NCBI RefSeq assembly: GCF_015594545.1
Contig: NZ_JADIIO010000001.1
Span: forward strand, 744,001-808,000
Direction of reading: 5' to 3'
From: Staphylococcus durrellii
GTDB taxonomy: Bacteria > Bacillota > Bacilli > Staphylococcales > Staphylococcaceae
DNA: 64,000 bases
Both the position numbers and the translations under genes were made by a program. The notes beneath the pieces were generated by a model that did not search any database, had not been told where the DNA came from, and was given only the letters and a program-made list of their open reading frames with translations. This document shows positions 39,137 through 52,808 of the stretch, piece by piece; position 1 is the stretch's first letter; each line of letters opens with the position of its first letter.

Positions 39137-40267
39137 ATGAAAAAAATCATGACTGTTTTTGGTACTAGGCCAGAAGCAGTAAAAATGGCACCACTAGTAC
39201 AGACTTTAAAAGAAACTGAGCAGTTACAACCCGTAGTTGTAGTTTCCGCACAACATCGTGAAATGTTAGATGGAGTGCTTGAAACTTTTCATATAAAACC
39301 TGATTATGACTTAGATATTATGCAGCAAGGACAAACTTTGTCGGAAATCACATCAAGGGTGTTAATGAAATTAGAAAGTGTCATTAAAAAAGTACAACCA
39401 GATATGATTCTTGTTCACGGTGACACTATGACTACTTTTGCGGGGAGTTTAGCTGCATTGTATAATCAAATTCCAATCGGTCATGTAGAAGCAGGACTAA
39501 GAACGTGGAATAAATATGCACCTTTCCCTGAAGAGATGAATAGGCAAATGGTAGGAGTAATGGCAGACTTGAACTTTGCTCCTACCAATAATGCTGCCCG
39601 TAATTTAATTAATGAAAACAAAGATGAATCATCAATAGTCGTTACTGGTAACACTGCGATTGATGCAATGGATACGACGATTGAAGTTGATTACGACTCG
39701 GAAATTATCCAAAAACATAAAGACAAGCGTGTCATTTTATTAACTGCACATAGAAGAGAAAACATAGGCGAACCTATGGAGCATATCTTTAAAGCGGTCA
39801 AAAATGTCGTAGATCAATACGAAGACGTTGTTGTTGTTTATCCAATGCATAAAAATCCTAAGGTGCGATCAATTGCACAACAGTATTTAGGTAATCATGA
39901 ACGTATTGAATTAATCGAACCACTTGGTGTCATAGATTTTCATAATTTTGCTAATAACGCGTATTTAATTTTAACAGATTCAGGTGGTGTTCAAGAAGAA
40001 GCGCCCTCATTAGGTAAACCAGTGTTAGTGTTACGTGATACAACCGAAAGACCTGAAGGCGTTGAAGCTGGTACTTTAAAAATCGTGGGTACTCAGGAAG
40101 AACACATTTTTAATGCTACTGTACAGTTGCTAGATGATGAGAGTTATTATAAGCAAATGAGTCATGCCCGTAATCCGTATGGTGACGGTCAAGCTTCAAA
40201 AAGAATATGTGACAATATAAAATATTATTTTGGTTTAACAAATAAGAAGCCTGAACCATTTATATAA
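39137..40267 (+). CDS. mnaA: UDP-N-acetylglucosamine 2-epimerase (non-hydrolysing)
   Basis: This 376-residue GT-B-fold epimerase makes UDP-ManNAc from UDP-GlcNAc for the linkage unit of wall teichoic acid. GTRPEAVKMAPLVQTL opens the protein. HGDTMTTFAGSLAA, HVEAGLRTW and the C-terminal LTDSGGVQEEAPSLGKPVL bind substrate and UDP. A CCGGGAG site precedes the ATG. S. aureus has two such enzymes (MnaA and Cap5P); position next to upp and atp marks this one as MnaA. Confidence 0.95.
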   Translation: MKKIMTVFGTRPEAVKMAPLVQTLKETEQLQPVVVVSAQHREMLDGVLETFHIKPDYDLDIMQQGQTLSEITSRVLMKLESVIKKVQPDMILVHGDTMTTFAGSLAALYNQIPIGHVEAGLRTWNKYAPFPEEMNRQMVGVMADLNFAPTNNAARNLINENKDESSIVVTGNTAIDAMDTTIEVDYDSEIIQKHKDKRVILLTAHRRENIGEPMEHIFKAVKNVVDQYEDVVVVYPMHKNPKVRSIAQQYLGNHERIELIEPLGVIDFHNFANNAYLILTDSGGVQEEAPSLGKPVLVLRDTTERPEGVEAGTLKIVGTQEEHIFNATVQLLDDESYYKQMSHARNPYGDGQASKRICDNIKYYFGLTNKKPEPFI

Positions 40268-40341
40268 ATATTAATATTTAACTTTATTTGTGACAATTCA
40301 ATGACATAAATTAAGATTTTTTAATAACAATTTGAATAGAA

Positions 40342-40370
40342 TTGACAGGCTATACGCGCTATATTATTAT
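40342..40370 (+). promoter_or_regulatory. atp operon promoter
   Basis: TTGACA (consensus), 17 bases and TATTAT lie about 60 bases before atpI. It is the strongest promoter match in the 163-base gap after mnaA. Confidence 0.8.
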
Positions 40371-40430
40371 TAAATTTATATGAGTGGAACGGTTTTCATA
40401 AATTAGGAATTAATGAAATGAGGCACAAAA

Positions 40431-41532
<1,102 letters not shown>

Positions 41533-41573
41533 TTGATTTAACAGACAATTTAAACAAAATTTAGGAGGATTTA

Positions 41574-41789
<216 letters not shown>

Positions 41790-41802
41790 TTACACTTAAA
41801 TA

Positions 41803-41825
41803 GGCGAAGTCGTTACGACTTTGCC
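41803..41825 (+). other. atpE-atpF intercistronic hairpin
   Basis: GGCGAAGTCG and CGACTTTGCC pair over ten bases with a three-base loop. No T run follows directly, so it is unlikely to stop transcription. It may protect the atpE message from 3' decay, raising c-subunit yield. Confidence 0.55.
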
Positions 41826-41880
41826 CTTCGTTTTACTATTAAGCAAATGGTTATTATGCATGAAAGGAGTGTAAGGCTAA

Positions 41881-42408
41881 GTGACTGCTACGACAAATAC
41901 GTTCGTACTTGGTGCAGCTGAAGCACATGGCGTTCAATGGGGAACTATTTTTGTTACTATATTAACATTTCTTGTTTTATTAGCATTATTAAAGAAATAC
42001 GCATGGGGCCCATTAAAAGAAGTTATGGACAAACGTGAACGTGACATTAATAAAGACATTGATGACGCTGAACAAGCTAAGTTAAATGCACAAAAGTTAG
42101 AAGAACAAAATAAACAAACGTTAAAAGAAACTCAAGAAGAGGTTCAAAGAATGATAGAAGAAGCAAAAGTTCAAGCACGTCAACAACATGAAGAAATTAT
42201 TCATGAAGCTAACGTACGTGCTAATGGTATGATCGAAACGGCGCAAAATGAAATTAATAGTGAAAAAGAACGCGCTATTGCGGATATTAATAATCAAGTG
42301 TCGGATTTATCTGTTCTTATTGCTTCTAAAGTATTACAAAAAGAAATCAGCGAACAAGACCAAAAATCATTGGTTGAAAAGTACATTAAAGAGGCAGGGG
42401 ATAAATAA
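41881..42408 (+). CDS. atpF: ATP synthase subunit b
   Basis: This 175-residue peripheral stalk subunit has one membrane helix at about 20-42 ([24 protein letters not shown]), then a long charged coiled coil (about 45-165) that dimerises and holds the F1 head through delta. The start is GTG at 41881, with AAGGAGTGTAAGGC upstream. Its stop overlaps the atpH start by one base (TAATG). Confidence 0.95.
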   Translation: MTATTNTFVLGAAEAHGVQWGTIFVTILTFLVLLALLKKYAWGPLKEVMDKRERDINKDIDDAEQAKLNAQKLEEQNKQTLKETQEEVQRMIEEAKVQARQQHEEIIHEANVRANGMIETAQNEINSEKERAIADINNQVSDLSVLIASKVLQKEISEQDQKSLVEKYIKEAGDK

Positions 42409-42947
42409 TGGCGAAAGTAGCAATGAAATATGCTGAAGCTTTATTTGGCACCTCTCTTGATGCTAATAATTTGGATGTGGTTTATGAACAGTTTTCTGAG
42501 GTTGAAAATGCGGTTTCATCTGAAATCCAAGTTTTAAAAGAGTTAGATCTTGACCCTAAGAAAAATAAAGAACAACGCGTTCATTTTGCTGAAAAGGTAT
42601 TTGCGAGTGCAAATGACTACTTATTGAATATGTTAAAAGTACTTGCTTCTAATAGACATCTTGGAATGGTTAGTGAAGTATATAGTTCATTTAACCATCT
42701 ATATAATAAACACAATAACCGAGATTACGCAGTTATAGAATCAGTATATGCTTTATCAAATGAAGAATTAGATGAAATCGGAAAGAAAATAATACAGCAA
42801 ACAAAATTATCTAAAGTATTGCTTAAAAACGAAATCAACGAGCAATTAATCGGTGGTATACGTGTGAAAGTAGGGACTAAGGTAATGGATGCGAGTATTC
42901 AGAACGATTTAGCTCAATTAGAGAAAAATTTTAAAAAAGTGCATTAA
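42408..42947 (+). CDS. atpH: ATP synthase subunit delta
   Basis: This 179-residue subunit joins the b stalk to the alpha subunits of F1. The N-terminal six-helix domain (VAMKYAEALFGTSLDANN; FLLNMLKVLASNRHL-like segment near 75-90) and the C-terminal LIGGIRVKVGTKVMDASIQNDLAQL signature are clear. It is translationally coupled to atpF by one base, and atpA follows 23 bases later. Confidence 0.95.
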   Translation: MAKVAMKYAEALFGTSLDANNLDVVYEQFSEVENAVSSEIQVLKELDLDPKKNKEQRVHFAEKVFASANDYLLNMLKVLASNRHLGMVSEVYSSFNHLYNKHNNRDYAVIESVYALSNEELDEIGKKIIQQTKLSKVLLKNEINEQLIGGIRVKVGTKVMDASIQNDLAQLEKNFKKVH

Positions 42948-42970
42948 TTAATAACAAAGGAGTGACATAG

Positions 42971-44479
<1,509 letters not shown>

Positions 44480-44495
44480 GTAGTAAGAGTTATGA

Positions 44496-46810
<2,315 letters not shown>

Positions 46811-46830
46811 AAAATTAGGAGGTATGGATA

Positions 46831-47235
46831 ATGAGTACATTAAGCCTAAATATTGTCACTCCTAATGGCTCAGTTTACGATAGGGAAGATGTCGAGTTAG
46901 TTGTATTACAAACTACTGCTGGCGAGATTGGTGTCATGTATGGCCATATTCCTACCGTAGCAGCGCTAAAAACTGGATATGTCAAAATTAACTTTGATAA
47001 TGGTTCAGAATTTATCGCAGTGAGTGAAGGTTTTGTTGAAATAAGACAACATAAATTATCGATTATTGTTCAAACTGCTGAAGCTGCTAAAGACATTGAT
47101 GTTGAAAGAGCTCAATCAGCTAAAACAAAAGCCGAAGAGCATATAAATAGTGAACAAGATCGCGGTGATGTTCATAGAGCTGAACGTGCGCTAGAACGTG
47201 CAAATAACAGACTTTATGTATCTAGCTTAAAATAA
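46831..47235 (+). CDS. atpC: ATP synthase subunit epsilon
   Basis: This 134-residue subunit links rotor and ring and can inhibit ATP hydrolysis. The N-terminal beta sandwich (1-85, with GEIGVMYGHIPTVAALKTG) is followed by two C-terminal helices (about 90-132) rich in Ala, Glu and Arg. TTAGGAGGTATGG precedes the ATG. It is the last gene of the atp operon, and a perfect terminator follows within ten bases. Confidence 0.95.
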   Translation: MSTLSLNIVTPNGSVYDREDVELVVLQTTAGEIGVMYGHIPTVAALKTGYVKINFDNGSEFIAVSEGFVEIRQHKLSIIVQTAEAAKDIDVERAQSAKTKAEEHINSEQDRGDVHRAERALERANNRLYVSSLK

Positions 47236-47245
47236 TTTCATTCAA

Positions 47246-47277
47246 GAGAAGTTCCAATCAGGAACTTCTCTTTTTTT
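47246..47277 (+). terminator. Terminator of the atp operon
   Basis: A perfect 10-bp stem (GAGAAGTTCC / GGAACTTCTC) with loop AATCA is followed by seven T. Confidence 0.93.
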
Positions 47278-47444
47278 GTCATTAAAATTTATAAAGATTA
47301 AATTGATAAAAATTGTGGACTTTGCATAAAATCATTGGTTAAAGTTATATTTAAAATAATCACTATATTATTTAAATGAAAAGTATCTTTTGGGGGATTT
47401 TTCGTGTAGAATACTTTAATAGAGATGAATGAGGAGAATTTAAC

Positions 47445-47678
47445 ATGGAGTATTTAGGTCAGTTTGCAATTATACATTTGATATTGCATGTCGTATGTAT
47501 TTGTTTAAGTTATTGGGCACTAAATGTACTCAGATTGGACCAATTTTTTAAAAAGGGTGCACCTTTAAAGGTACAAGTATGTATGATATTTTTAGCGATA
47601 TTATTAGGTACAGCCGTGAGTAATTTTATTGTAGATTTATTACAATTTTCAACACAGGTAAAATATTTGTTGCAATAA
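47445..47678 (+). CDS. DUF1146 (YwzB-like) membrane protein
   Basis: This 77-residue protein has two membrane helices (about 6-27 and 44-66) joined by a basic cytoplasmic loop (RLDQFFKKGAPLK). It fits DUF1146, the YwzB family, which in B. subtilis also lies between atpC and murAA. No function is known; the location hints at cell-envelope or energy metabolism. GAGGAGAATTTAAC precedes the ATG. Confidence 0.85.
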   Translation: MEYLGQFAIIHLILHVVCICLSYWALNVLRLDQFFKKGAPLKVQVCMIFLAILLGTAVSNFIVDLLQFSTQVKYLLQ

Positions 47679-47781
47679 TCCAAATAGTTGTTATTTAAAT
47701 TTGAATATAGATATAATTATATGAAAGAAAATATTCATAAATTAAACGAGATGAAATTGTAATTTAAGTGGAGGATAAATG

Positions 47782-49047
47782 ATGGACAAGATAGTTATAA
47801 AAAGTAGCAATAGATTAACAGGAGAAGTAAAGGCGTCAGGAGCTAAAAATGCAGTATTACCGGTATTAACTGCGTCTTTACTTGCATCGGAAGGTATAAG
47901 TCAATTACATAATGTCCCTGCACTTAGTGACGTAGAAACGATTAATAATGTAATTTCTACTTTAAACGCAGATGTAACTTATGAGAAAGATGGAGAAGCC
48001 GTAACTGTTGATGCGACTAAAGATTTATTTGAAGAAGCACCTTATGAATATGTGAGTAAAATGAGAGCAAGCATTCTAGTTATGGGACCTTTATTAGCAC
48101 GTTTAGGTCATGCAAAAGTTGCTTTACCAGGAGGTTGTGCGATAGGATCTAGACCTATAGAACAACATATCAAAGGCTTTGAAGAATTAGGTGCTGATAT
48201 CCATATGGATGGCGGCTTTATTTATGCTAACGCTAAAAACGGATTAAGAGGTGCGACAATACATTTAGATTTTCCAAGTGTAGGCGCAACCCAAAATATT
48301 ATTATGGCTGCTTCATTAGCCAAAGGCAAAACTGTTTTAGAAAATGTAGCACGCGAACCAGAGATTGTTGATTTAGCAAACTACATTAACGAAATGGGTG
48401 GAAATGTCTTAGGCGCAGGTACAGATACAATCACAATTAATGGCGTAGATAAACTTCATGGAGTGACACATTCTATAATACCTGACCGTATAGAAGCTGG
48501 CACTTTATTAATAGCTGGTGCAATCACACGTGGAGATGTATTGGTTAAAGGTGCTATTAAAGAACATATGACAAGTTTAGTATATAAATTAGAAGAAATG
48601 GGAGTAAACCTTGAGTATTTTGATGATGCTATTCGTGTTAGCGCAGAAGGTGACTTAAAACCTGTAGACGTTAAAACATTACCACATCCCGGATTCCCTA
48701 CGGATATGCAATCGCAAATGATGGCATTGTTGTTAACGGTAGAAGGTAATAAAGTTGTGACTGAAACAGTATTTGAAAATAGATTTATGCATGTAGGTGA
48801 ATTCCAACGTATGAACGCTAACATTACTGTAGAAGGTAGAAGTGCAAAAATTCAAGGTAAGAGCCAACTTCAAGGCGCTCAAGTGAAAGCTACGGATTTA
48901 CGTGCAGCGGCAGCCTTAATTTTAGCTGGATTAGTTGCTGAAGGAACTACGCATGTTACTGAGTTAAAACATTTAGATCGTGGTTATGTGAATTTACATG
49001 GTAAATTAAATTCGCTAGGCGCTAATATTGAAAGAGTCAACGACTAA
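47782..49047 (+). CDS. murA: UDP-N-acetylglucosamine 1-carboxyvinyltransferase 1
   Basis: This 421-residue enolpyruvyl transferase catalyses the first committed step of peptidoglycan synthesis and is the primary MurA paralogue. The fosfomycin-target Cys lies in [17 protein letters not shown] near 119. [17 protein letters not shown] and [14 protein letters not shown] are conserved. I chose the second of two adjacent ATG codons, seven bases after GGAGG. The result has the same length as S. aureus MurA. fabZ follows within 35 bases. Confidence 0.96.
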   Translation: MDKIVIKSSNRLTGEVKASGAKNAVLPVLTASLLASEGISQLHNVPALSDVETINNVISTLNADVTYEKDGEAVTVDATKDLFEEAPYEYVSKMRASILVMGPLLARLGHAKVALPGGCAIGSRPIEQHIKGFEELGADIHMDGGFIYANAKNGLRGATIHLDFPSVGATQNIIMAASLAKGKTVLENVAREPEIVDLANYINEMGGNVLGAGTDTITINGVDKLHGVTHSIIPDRIEAGTLLIAGAITRGDVLVKGAIKEHMTSLVYKLEEMGVNLEYFDDAIRVSAEGDLKPVDVKTLPHPGFPTDMQSQMMALLLTVEGNKVVTETVFENRFMHVGEFQRMNANITVEGRSAKIQGKSQLQGAQVKATDLRAAAALILAGLVAEGTTHVTELKHLDRGYVNLHGKLNSLGANIERVND

Positions 49048-49079
49048 ACTAAACATAGATTATTGGAGGATTTAATAAA

Positions 49080-49520
49080 ATGGAAACTATTTTCGATTAT
49101 AATCAAATCAAACAAATCATCCCACATAGACAACCATTTTTATTAATTGATAAAGTAGTGGAATATGAAGAAGGTAAACGTTGTGTTGGTATTAAACAAG
49201 TATCCGGAAACGAACCATTTTTCAATGGGCATTTTCCAGAATATGCTGTAATGCCTGGCGTACTTATTACTGAAGCTTTAGCACAAACAGGAGCTGTAGC
49301 GATGTTAAATAACGAAGATAATAAAGGTAAACTTGCTTTATTTGCAGGGATTGATAAATGTCGTTTTAAGCACCAAGTTGTACCTGGAGATACTTTAACT
49401 TTAGAAGTAGAGATTACTAAAATTAAAGGCCCTATCGGTAAAGGTAATGCTAAAGCAACCGTAGATGGACAAGTAGCATGTAGTTGTGAATTAACATTTG
49501 CATTGCAAGACGCAAAATAA
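49080..49520 (+). CDS. fabZ: 3-hydroxyacyl-ACP dehydratase
   Basis: This 146-residue hot-dog-fold enzyme dehydrates 3-hydroxyacyl-ACP in type II fatty acid synthesis. [17 protein letters not shown] near 15-31 and [29 protein letters not shown] near 47-75 carry the catalytic His (in GHFP) and Glu (in LITEALAQ). TTGGAGGATTTAATAAA precedes the start. Co-transcription with murA joins wall and lipid precursor supply, an arrangement shared by Bacilli. Confidence 0.96.
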   Translation: METIFDYNQIKQIIPHRQPFLLIDKVVEYEEGKRCVGIKQVSGNEPFFNGHFPEYAVMPGVLITEALAQTGAVAMLNNEDNKGKLALFAGIDKCRFKHQVVPGDTLTLEVEITKIKGPIGKGNAKATVDGQVACSCELTFALQDAK

Positions 49521-49521
49521 C

Positions 49522-49559
49522 AAAAAGAGCTTAACTTTTTATAAGTTAAGCTCTTTTTG
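49522..49559. terminator. Bidirectional terminator after fabZ
   Basis: AAAAAGAGCTTAACTT and AAGTTAAGCTCTTTTT form a perfect 16-bp stem between convergent genes. Confidence 0.92.
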
Positions 49560-49594
49560 TTTGAGAATAATAATAAATTATATTTAATTTTTAA

Positions 49595-50038
49595 TTAATG
49601 CTTATCTGATTTTTCGTCTTTCAGACGAGGTTTAGATTGCATTAATCGATTAAATGAAGTTTTAAGTTCGTCGCCAGTTAGGCCTTCATCAACTAATTGT
49701 TCTAATAAACTTTCAGCATACACTTGTCTCAAAGTATAAATATGACATTCTAAAACTACTGAAATTGACCCATTTAATTTCGTGATATGTTTAATAGTCG
49801 CATCAAATAAAGCTGGATCATTTGATGGGCGTGTAATGACTACGCGAATATCTAACAAAGTTTCATTATCCATATAAGATTTCATTGTGTCGTAGTGATA
49901 ATCTGGAATGACAAGCTCTAATAACCATCCAGTACCGCTATTTTCTTTATTAATAATTACGCCATCTTCCAATTCGTATTCAGTTACGCCACCGTTTTCT
50001 GAAACAATTTGGAATCTGACAGCTTTAAATGTTTTCAT
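49595..50038 (-). CDS. YwpF-like protein
   Basis: This 147-residue soluble protein matches the YwpF family of Bacilli (MKTFKAVRFQIVSENGG, then ITRPSNDPALFDATIKHI). The function is unknown. In B. subtilis ywpF also lies in the fabZ (ywpB) region next to an ssb gene. The ATG at 50038 has GTGAGGC only two bases away, a poor spacing, so the TTG at 50059 is a possible alternative. It diverges from ssb, and the 167 bases between hold both promoters. Confidence 0.75.
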   Translation of the reverse strand: MKTFKAVRFQIVSENGGVTEYELEDGVIINKENSGTGWLLELVIPDYHYDTMKSYMDNETLLDIRVVITRPSNDPALFDATIKHITKLNGSISVVLECHIYTLRQVYAESLLEQLVDEGLTGDELKTSFNRLMQSKPRLKDEKSDKH

Positions 50039-50165
50039 TGCCTCACATCCATTAAACAAATTTAACTTTTACAATAAATAAGATTATGTAGTTATTATAA
50101 CGTAAATTCAATTTGATAAGCCAATTTTTATAAAATATAGTAGTCTATTTTTCTTTCGTTTACAA

Positions 50166-50202
50166 AAAACGGCATTTTGACGTTGAGCGTTAATGTAACT
50201 AA
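50166..50202 (+). promoter_or_regulatory. Likely ssb promoter with a half ComK site
   Basis: AAAA-CGGCA-TTTT at 50166-50178 has the K-box form AAAAN5TTTT recognised by ComK in Bacilli. It overlaps the upstream edge of a promoter TTGACG (50177-50182), 17 bases and TAAGAT (50200-50205). I found no second K-box at the usual distances, so ComK control is only suggested. Confidence 0.35.
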
Positions 50203-50226
50203 GATATAACTACAAGGAGGTGAAAC

Positions 50227-50613
50227 ATGATAAATAATATAGTTGTCGTAGGACGACTAACACAAGATCCACAATTTTATAGTAAAGAAACAATAGATTA
50301 TGCAACACTTTGTCTCGCGGTAGATAGGCCATATAAACGTAAGCCTGAACAGCAAAATTGTGATTTTTTATATTGTAAGGCTTTTGGTAATCATGCTAAA
50401 AATATCCACCAATATTTATTAAAAGGAGCACTCGTAGGCATTACTGGACATATGCGATCTTCTAAATATGAAAAAGACGGCCAAATGCATTATGGAACAG
50501 AAATCATTATCGAAACAATTAAATTTATGTCTCCTAAAGAAAAGCATCATCAAAATCAAAACGTAGAACTATATGATAAAGAAACTGCTGATTTAATATT
50601 CTCCTTGAATTAA
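50227..50613 (+). CDS. ssb: Single-stranded DNA-binding protein, short form without acidic tail
   Basis: This 128-residue SSB has the whole OB fold: INNIVVVGRLTQDPQF at 2-17, CDFLYCKAFGNHAKN near 44-58, KGALVGITGHMRSSKYEKDG near 65. It ends soon after the fold in DKETADLIFSLN and lacks both the Gly/Gln-rich linker and the DDDLPF-type tail that recruits repair proteins. It therefore resembles B. subtilis SsbB, the competence-linked SSB, rather than the essential SsbA of the rpsF-ssb-rpsR locus. CAAGGAGGTG precedes the ATG. Confidence 0.9.
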   Translation: MINNIVVVGRLTQDPQFYSKETIDYATLCLAVDRPYKRKPEQQNCDFLYCKAFGNHAKNIHQYLLKGALVGITGHMRSSKYEKDGQMHYGTEIIIETIKFMSPKEKHHQNQNVELYDKETADLIFSLN

Positions 50614-50725
50614 TCTATTTAATTTAAATGATTTATCCTCAATTTCAAACACATTGTTAAACTAACCATCATTTTATTAACCATCATATTAAACTCATCA
50701 AATCCTATTATTAATTATACTTGGC

Positions 50726-50769
50726 AAAGGCTATTGCTTATTTAAAATTAAATATAGCAATAGCTTTAA
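50726..50769 (+). terminator. Terminator of ssb
   Basis: GCTATTGCT...ATTTA pairs with TAAAT...AGCAATAGC in a long A+T-rich stem, followed by TTTAATT. The T run is weak. Confidence 0.55.
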
Positions 50770-50824
50770 TTATCGTTGTTTAAGTTGGAACTGAGGCTAA
50801 ACTATATACAGAAAAATCAGATTT

Positions 50825-50841
50825 ATTACGTCAAAATTACA
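50825..50841. promoter_or_regulatory. WalR-like box, distal
   Basis: ATTACG-TCAAA-ATTACA is the complement of TGTWAH-N5-TGTWAH with one mismatch. It lies about 215 bases before sceD. Confidence 0.4.
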
Positions 50842-50924
50842 ACTAAAATAAAGTACTGTATATTTTCAAAACTGTCATGAGCGAAAATTTGAACTTTTAA
50901 AGTTTTTGATTTCTCCTAAATTGT

Positions 50925-50941
50925 TGTAATAGCGTTGTAAA
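50925..50941. promoter_or_regulatory. WalR box upstream of sceD
   Basis: TGTAAT-AGCGT-TGTAAA fits the WalR consensus TGTWAH-N5-TGTWAH at every position. It lies 113 bases before sceD, matching control of autolysin genes by WalKR in staphylococci. Apart from these sites and the ssb hairpin, the 441-base gap 50614-51054 shows only A+T-rich sequence and an inverted repeat CTGTA-ACC-TACAG near 50966. Confidence 0.75.
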
Positions 50942-51054
50942 AAATGCTCCTTTTTTTTTATTTCACTGTAACCTACAGTATTTTTATGAATGTTAGAGTA
51001 GTATTTGCGAAATGATGATAAAACTAATTATCTTATTAGGAGGATTTTTTAATT

Positions 51055-51825
51055 ATGAAAAAAACATTACTTACTTCAACTATAGCATTAGGATTAGGCG
51101 TAACAGGCTTAGCAACAGGACATCATGCAAATGCAGCTGAAACAACAGGAGCAAACCATGCTCATTTAGCACATTTAGCACAAAATAATCCATCTGAATT
51201 AAATGCAAAACCTGTTCAAGAAGGTTCTTATAATATAAACTTTGACCAAAATAATACTAATTATCAATTTTCTTCAAATGGTCAAAACTGGTCTTGGAGT
51301 TATAATAAAGATGCTGGTAATGCTCAACAAGCTCAACCACAACAAAGTGGAGAAGCTCAACAACAAGAGCAACCACAACAAGGTGGAGAAGCTCAACAAC
51401 AAGAGCAACCACAACAAAGTGGACAAGCTCAACAACAAGAACAATCACAACAAAGCGCTCAAACTCAACAACAAGAACAACCTAAACAACAACAAGCACC
51501 TCAAAATGAGCAAACTCAACAGCCACAACAAGAATCTACTTCAAGCTCAAACGATTCAAGTTCAAGTGATGACAGCGGTTCTTCAGTAAATGTTAACAGT
51601 CACTTAAAACAAATCGCTCAACGTGAATCTGGTGGCGACATTCATGCAACAAATGCATCAACTGGTGCATCAGGTAAATATCAATTCTTACAAACTACAT
51701 GGGACTCAGTAGCACCTTCTCAATATCAAGGTCAACCAGCTTCATCTGCACCTGAATCAGTACAAGATAAAGCTGCAATGAAATTATACAATACTGAAGG
51801 TGCTTCACAATGGGTAACTGCATAA
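51055..51825 (+). CDS. sceD: Secreted lytic transglycosylase, SceD/IsaA family
   Basis: This 256-residue exported wall hydrolase has a signal peptide (about 1-27: basic KK, hydrophobic core, cleavage after HHANA). A variable middle at 60-175 is rich in Gln, Glu, Ser and Pro, with about four 12-residue repeats of the type [12 protein letters not shown]. The C-terminal transglycosylase-like domain (about 183-256) contains [19 protein letters not shown], whose Glu in RESGG is catalytic, and [11 protein letters not shown]. SceD cleaves peptidoglycan during cell separation. AGGAGGATTTTTT precedes the ATG. WalR boxes lie upstream and a terminator follows. Confidence 0.94.
   Translation: MKKTLLTSTIALGLGVTGLATGHHANAAETTGANHAHLAHLAQNNPSELNAKPVQEGSYNINFDQNNTNYQFSSNGQNWSWSYNKDAGNAQQAQPQQSGEAQQQEQPQQGGEAQQQEQPQQSGQAQQQEQSQQSAQTQQQEQPKQQQAPQNEQTQQPQQESTSSSNDSSSSDDSGSSVNVNSHLKQIAQRESGGDIHATNASTGASGKYQFLQTTWDSVAPSQYQGQPASSAPESVQDKAAMKLYNTEGASQWVTA
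51325..51480 (+). repeat. 36-bp tandem repeat inside sceD
   Basis: About four imperfect copies of a 36-base unit (core AACAAGAGCAACCACAACAA) encode the Gln-rich spacer. Differences between copies are mostly Ser/Gly and Glu/Gln switches. Copy number is likely to vary among strains through slippage. Confidence 0.8.
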
Positions 51826-51862
51826 TTTACCTATAAATTAAAAAATATGATTTAATAATATT

Positions 51863-51895
51863 AAGCGTTGCCTAATTAAAGGTAGCGCTTTTTTC
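51863..51895 (+). terminator. Terminator of sceD
   Basis: AAGCGTTGCC and GGTAGCGCTT pair over ten bases including G-T pairs, followed by six T. Confidence 0.85.
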
Positions 51896-51922
51896 TTGAT
51901 TTTTTGCAAATTTCAAGGCTAT

Positions 51923-51952
51923 TTGTTATCTTTAGTAAGAAAACATTATAAT
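51923..51952 (+). promoter_or_regulatory. Thiamine operon promoter
   Basis: TTGTTA, 18 bases and TATAAT place the start near 51957-51959, at the very first bases of the TPP aptamer. Confidence 0.7.
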
Positions 51953-51955
51953 AAA

Positions 51956-52040
51956 ACTACTAGGGGAGCCATTGGCTGAGATGATGTAAATCAGACCCTT
52001 AGGACCTGATTTGGTTAATACCAACGTAGGAAAGTAGTCT
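51956..52040 (+). ncRNA. TPP riboswitch
   Basis: The conserved THI-box core is plain: CTAGGGGAGCC, GGCTGAGATG, CAGACCCTT, GGACCTGAT and TGGTTAATACCAACGTAGGAAAGTAG. Outer helix P1 pairs ACTACT (51956-51961) with AGTAGT (52033-52038). The same GTAGTC can pair instead with GACTAC (52074-52079), the left arm of the terminator. TPP binding would hold P1 closed and allow termination; without TPP the antiterminator forms and tenA-thiDME is transcribed. Confidence 0.95.
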
Positions 52041-52074
52041 ACATGTGCTTAATTTTTAATTTCGCCTAGTTAGG

Positions 52075-52106
52075 ACTACATTCTTACGAGGAATGTAGTT
52101 TTTTTT
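52075..52106 (+). terminator. Riboswitch-controlled terminator
   Basis: ACTACATTC and GAATGTAGT form a perfect nine-base stem with loop TTACGAG, followed by seven T, just before the tenA ribosome binding site. Confidence 0.92.
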
Positions 52107-52125
52107 ATTAGGAGGAACTTTAGCA

Positions 52126-52806
52126 ATGACATTTTCACAAGAGTTAAGAACAGCAGCTAAACCCATTTTAGCAAATATATATAATGATAATTTCATTCAA
52201 CACATGCTAGCTGGAGATTTATCAGCCGAAGCAGCAAGATTTTACTTAAGAGCTGACGCATCGTATCTTAAAGAATTTGCAAACATCTATGCATTACTTA
52301 TACCTAAAGTAAATACTATGGAAGATGTAAAATTTTTAGTAGAACAAATACAATTTATTGTAGATGGTGAAGTTGAAGCCCACGAGATAATAGCTAATTA
52401 TATTGGAGAAGATTATGAAGAAATAGTGCAAGAGAAAGTATGGCCACCAAGTGGTGATCATTACATTAAACATATGTATTATAATGCATTTGTTAAAGAA
52501 AATGCTGCACACACAATAGCAGCAATGGCACCTTGCCCTTATGTATATCAGTATATCGCACGCCAAGCTTTAAAAGATGAAAGTTTAAACAAAAATTGCA
52601 TATTAGCAAAATGGTTTGAATTTTATAGTACAGAAATGGAAGAACTCGTAAATGTTTTTGATAAATTATTAGATAAATTAACAGAAAATGTATCACAACA
52701 AGAACGAGATAGTATTAAAGAAAGTTATTTACAAAGTACTGTTCATGAACAAAACTTTTTTAATATGGCATATATTCAAGAATCATGGGATTTTGGAGGT
52801 AAATAA
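52126..52806 (+). CDS. tenA: Thiaminase II (aminopyrimidine salvage)
   Basis: This 226-residue all-helical TenA enzyme hydrolyses aminomethyl- or aminopyrimidines from degraded thiamine to HMP. The catalytic Cys is in [14 protein letters not shown] near 135, and the acidic residues lie in [18 protein letters not shown] near 44-60 and YSTEMEELV near 167. AGGAGGAACTTTAGC precedes the ATG. It is first in a tenA-thiD-thiM-thiE operon behind the TPP riboswitch. Confidence 0.95.
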   Translation: MTFSQELRTAAKPILANIYNDNFIQHMLAGDLSAEAARFYLRADASYLKEFANIYALLIPKVNTMEDVKFLVEQIQFIVDGEVEAHEIIANYIGEDYEEIVQEKVWPPSGDHYIKHMYYNAFVKENAAHTIAAMAPCPYVYQYIARQALKDESLNKNCILAKWFEFYSTEMEELVNVFDKLLDKLTENVSQQERDSIKESYLQSTVHEQNFFNMAYIQESWDFGGK

Positions 52807-52808
52807 AT

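Noticed and set aside
51325-51480. Regular short repeats that might suggest a CRISPR array
   Set aside because: Units are directly tandem without spacers and lie in frame inside sceD as a Gln-rich spacer.
51242-51589. A 115-residue Asn/Lys-rich frame overlapping sceD
   Set aside because: It is a shadow of the CAA-rich repeats in another frame, with no ribosome binding site and biased composition.
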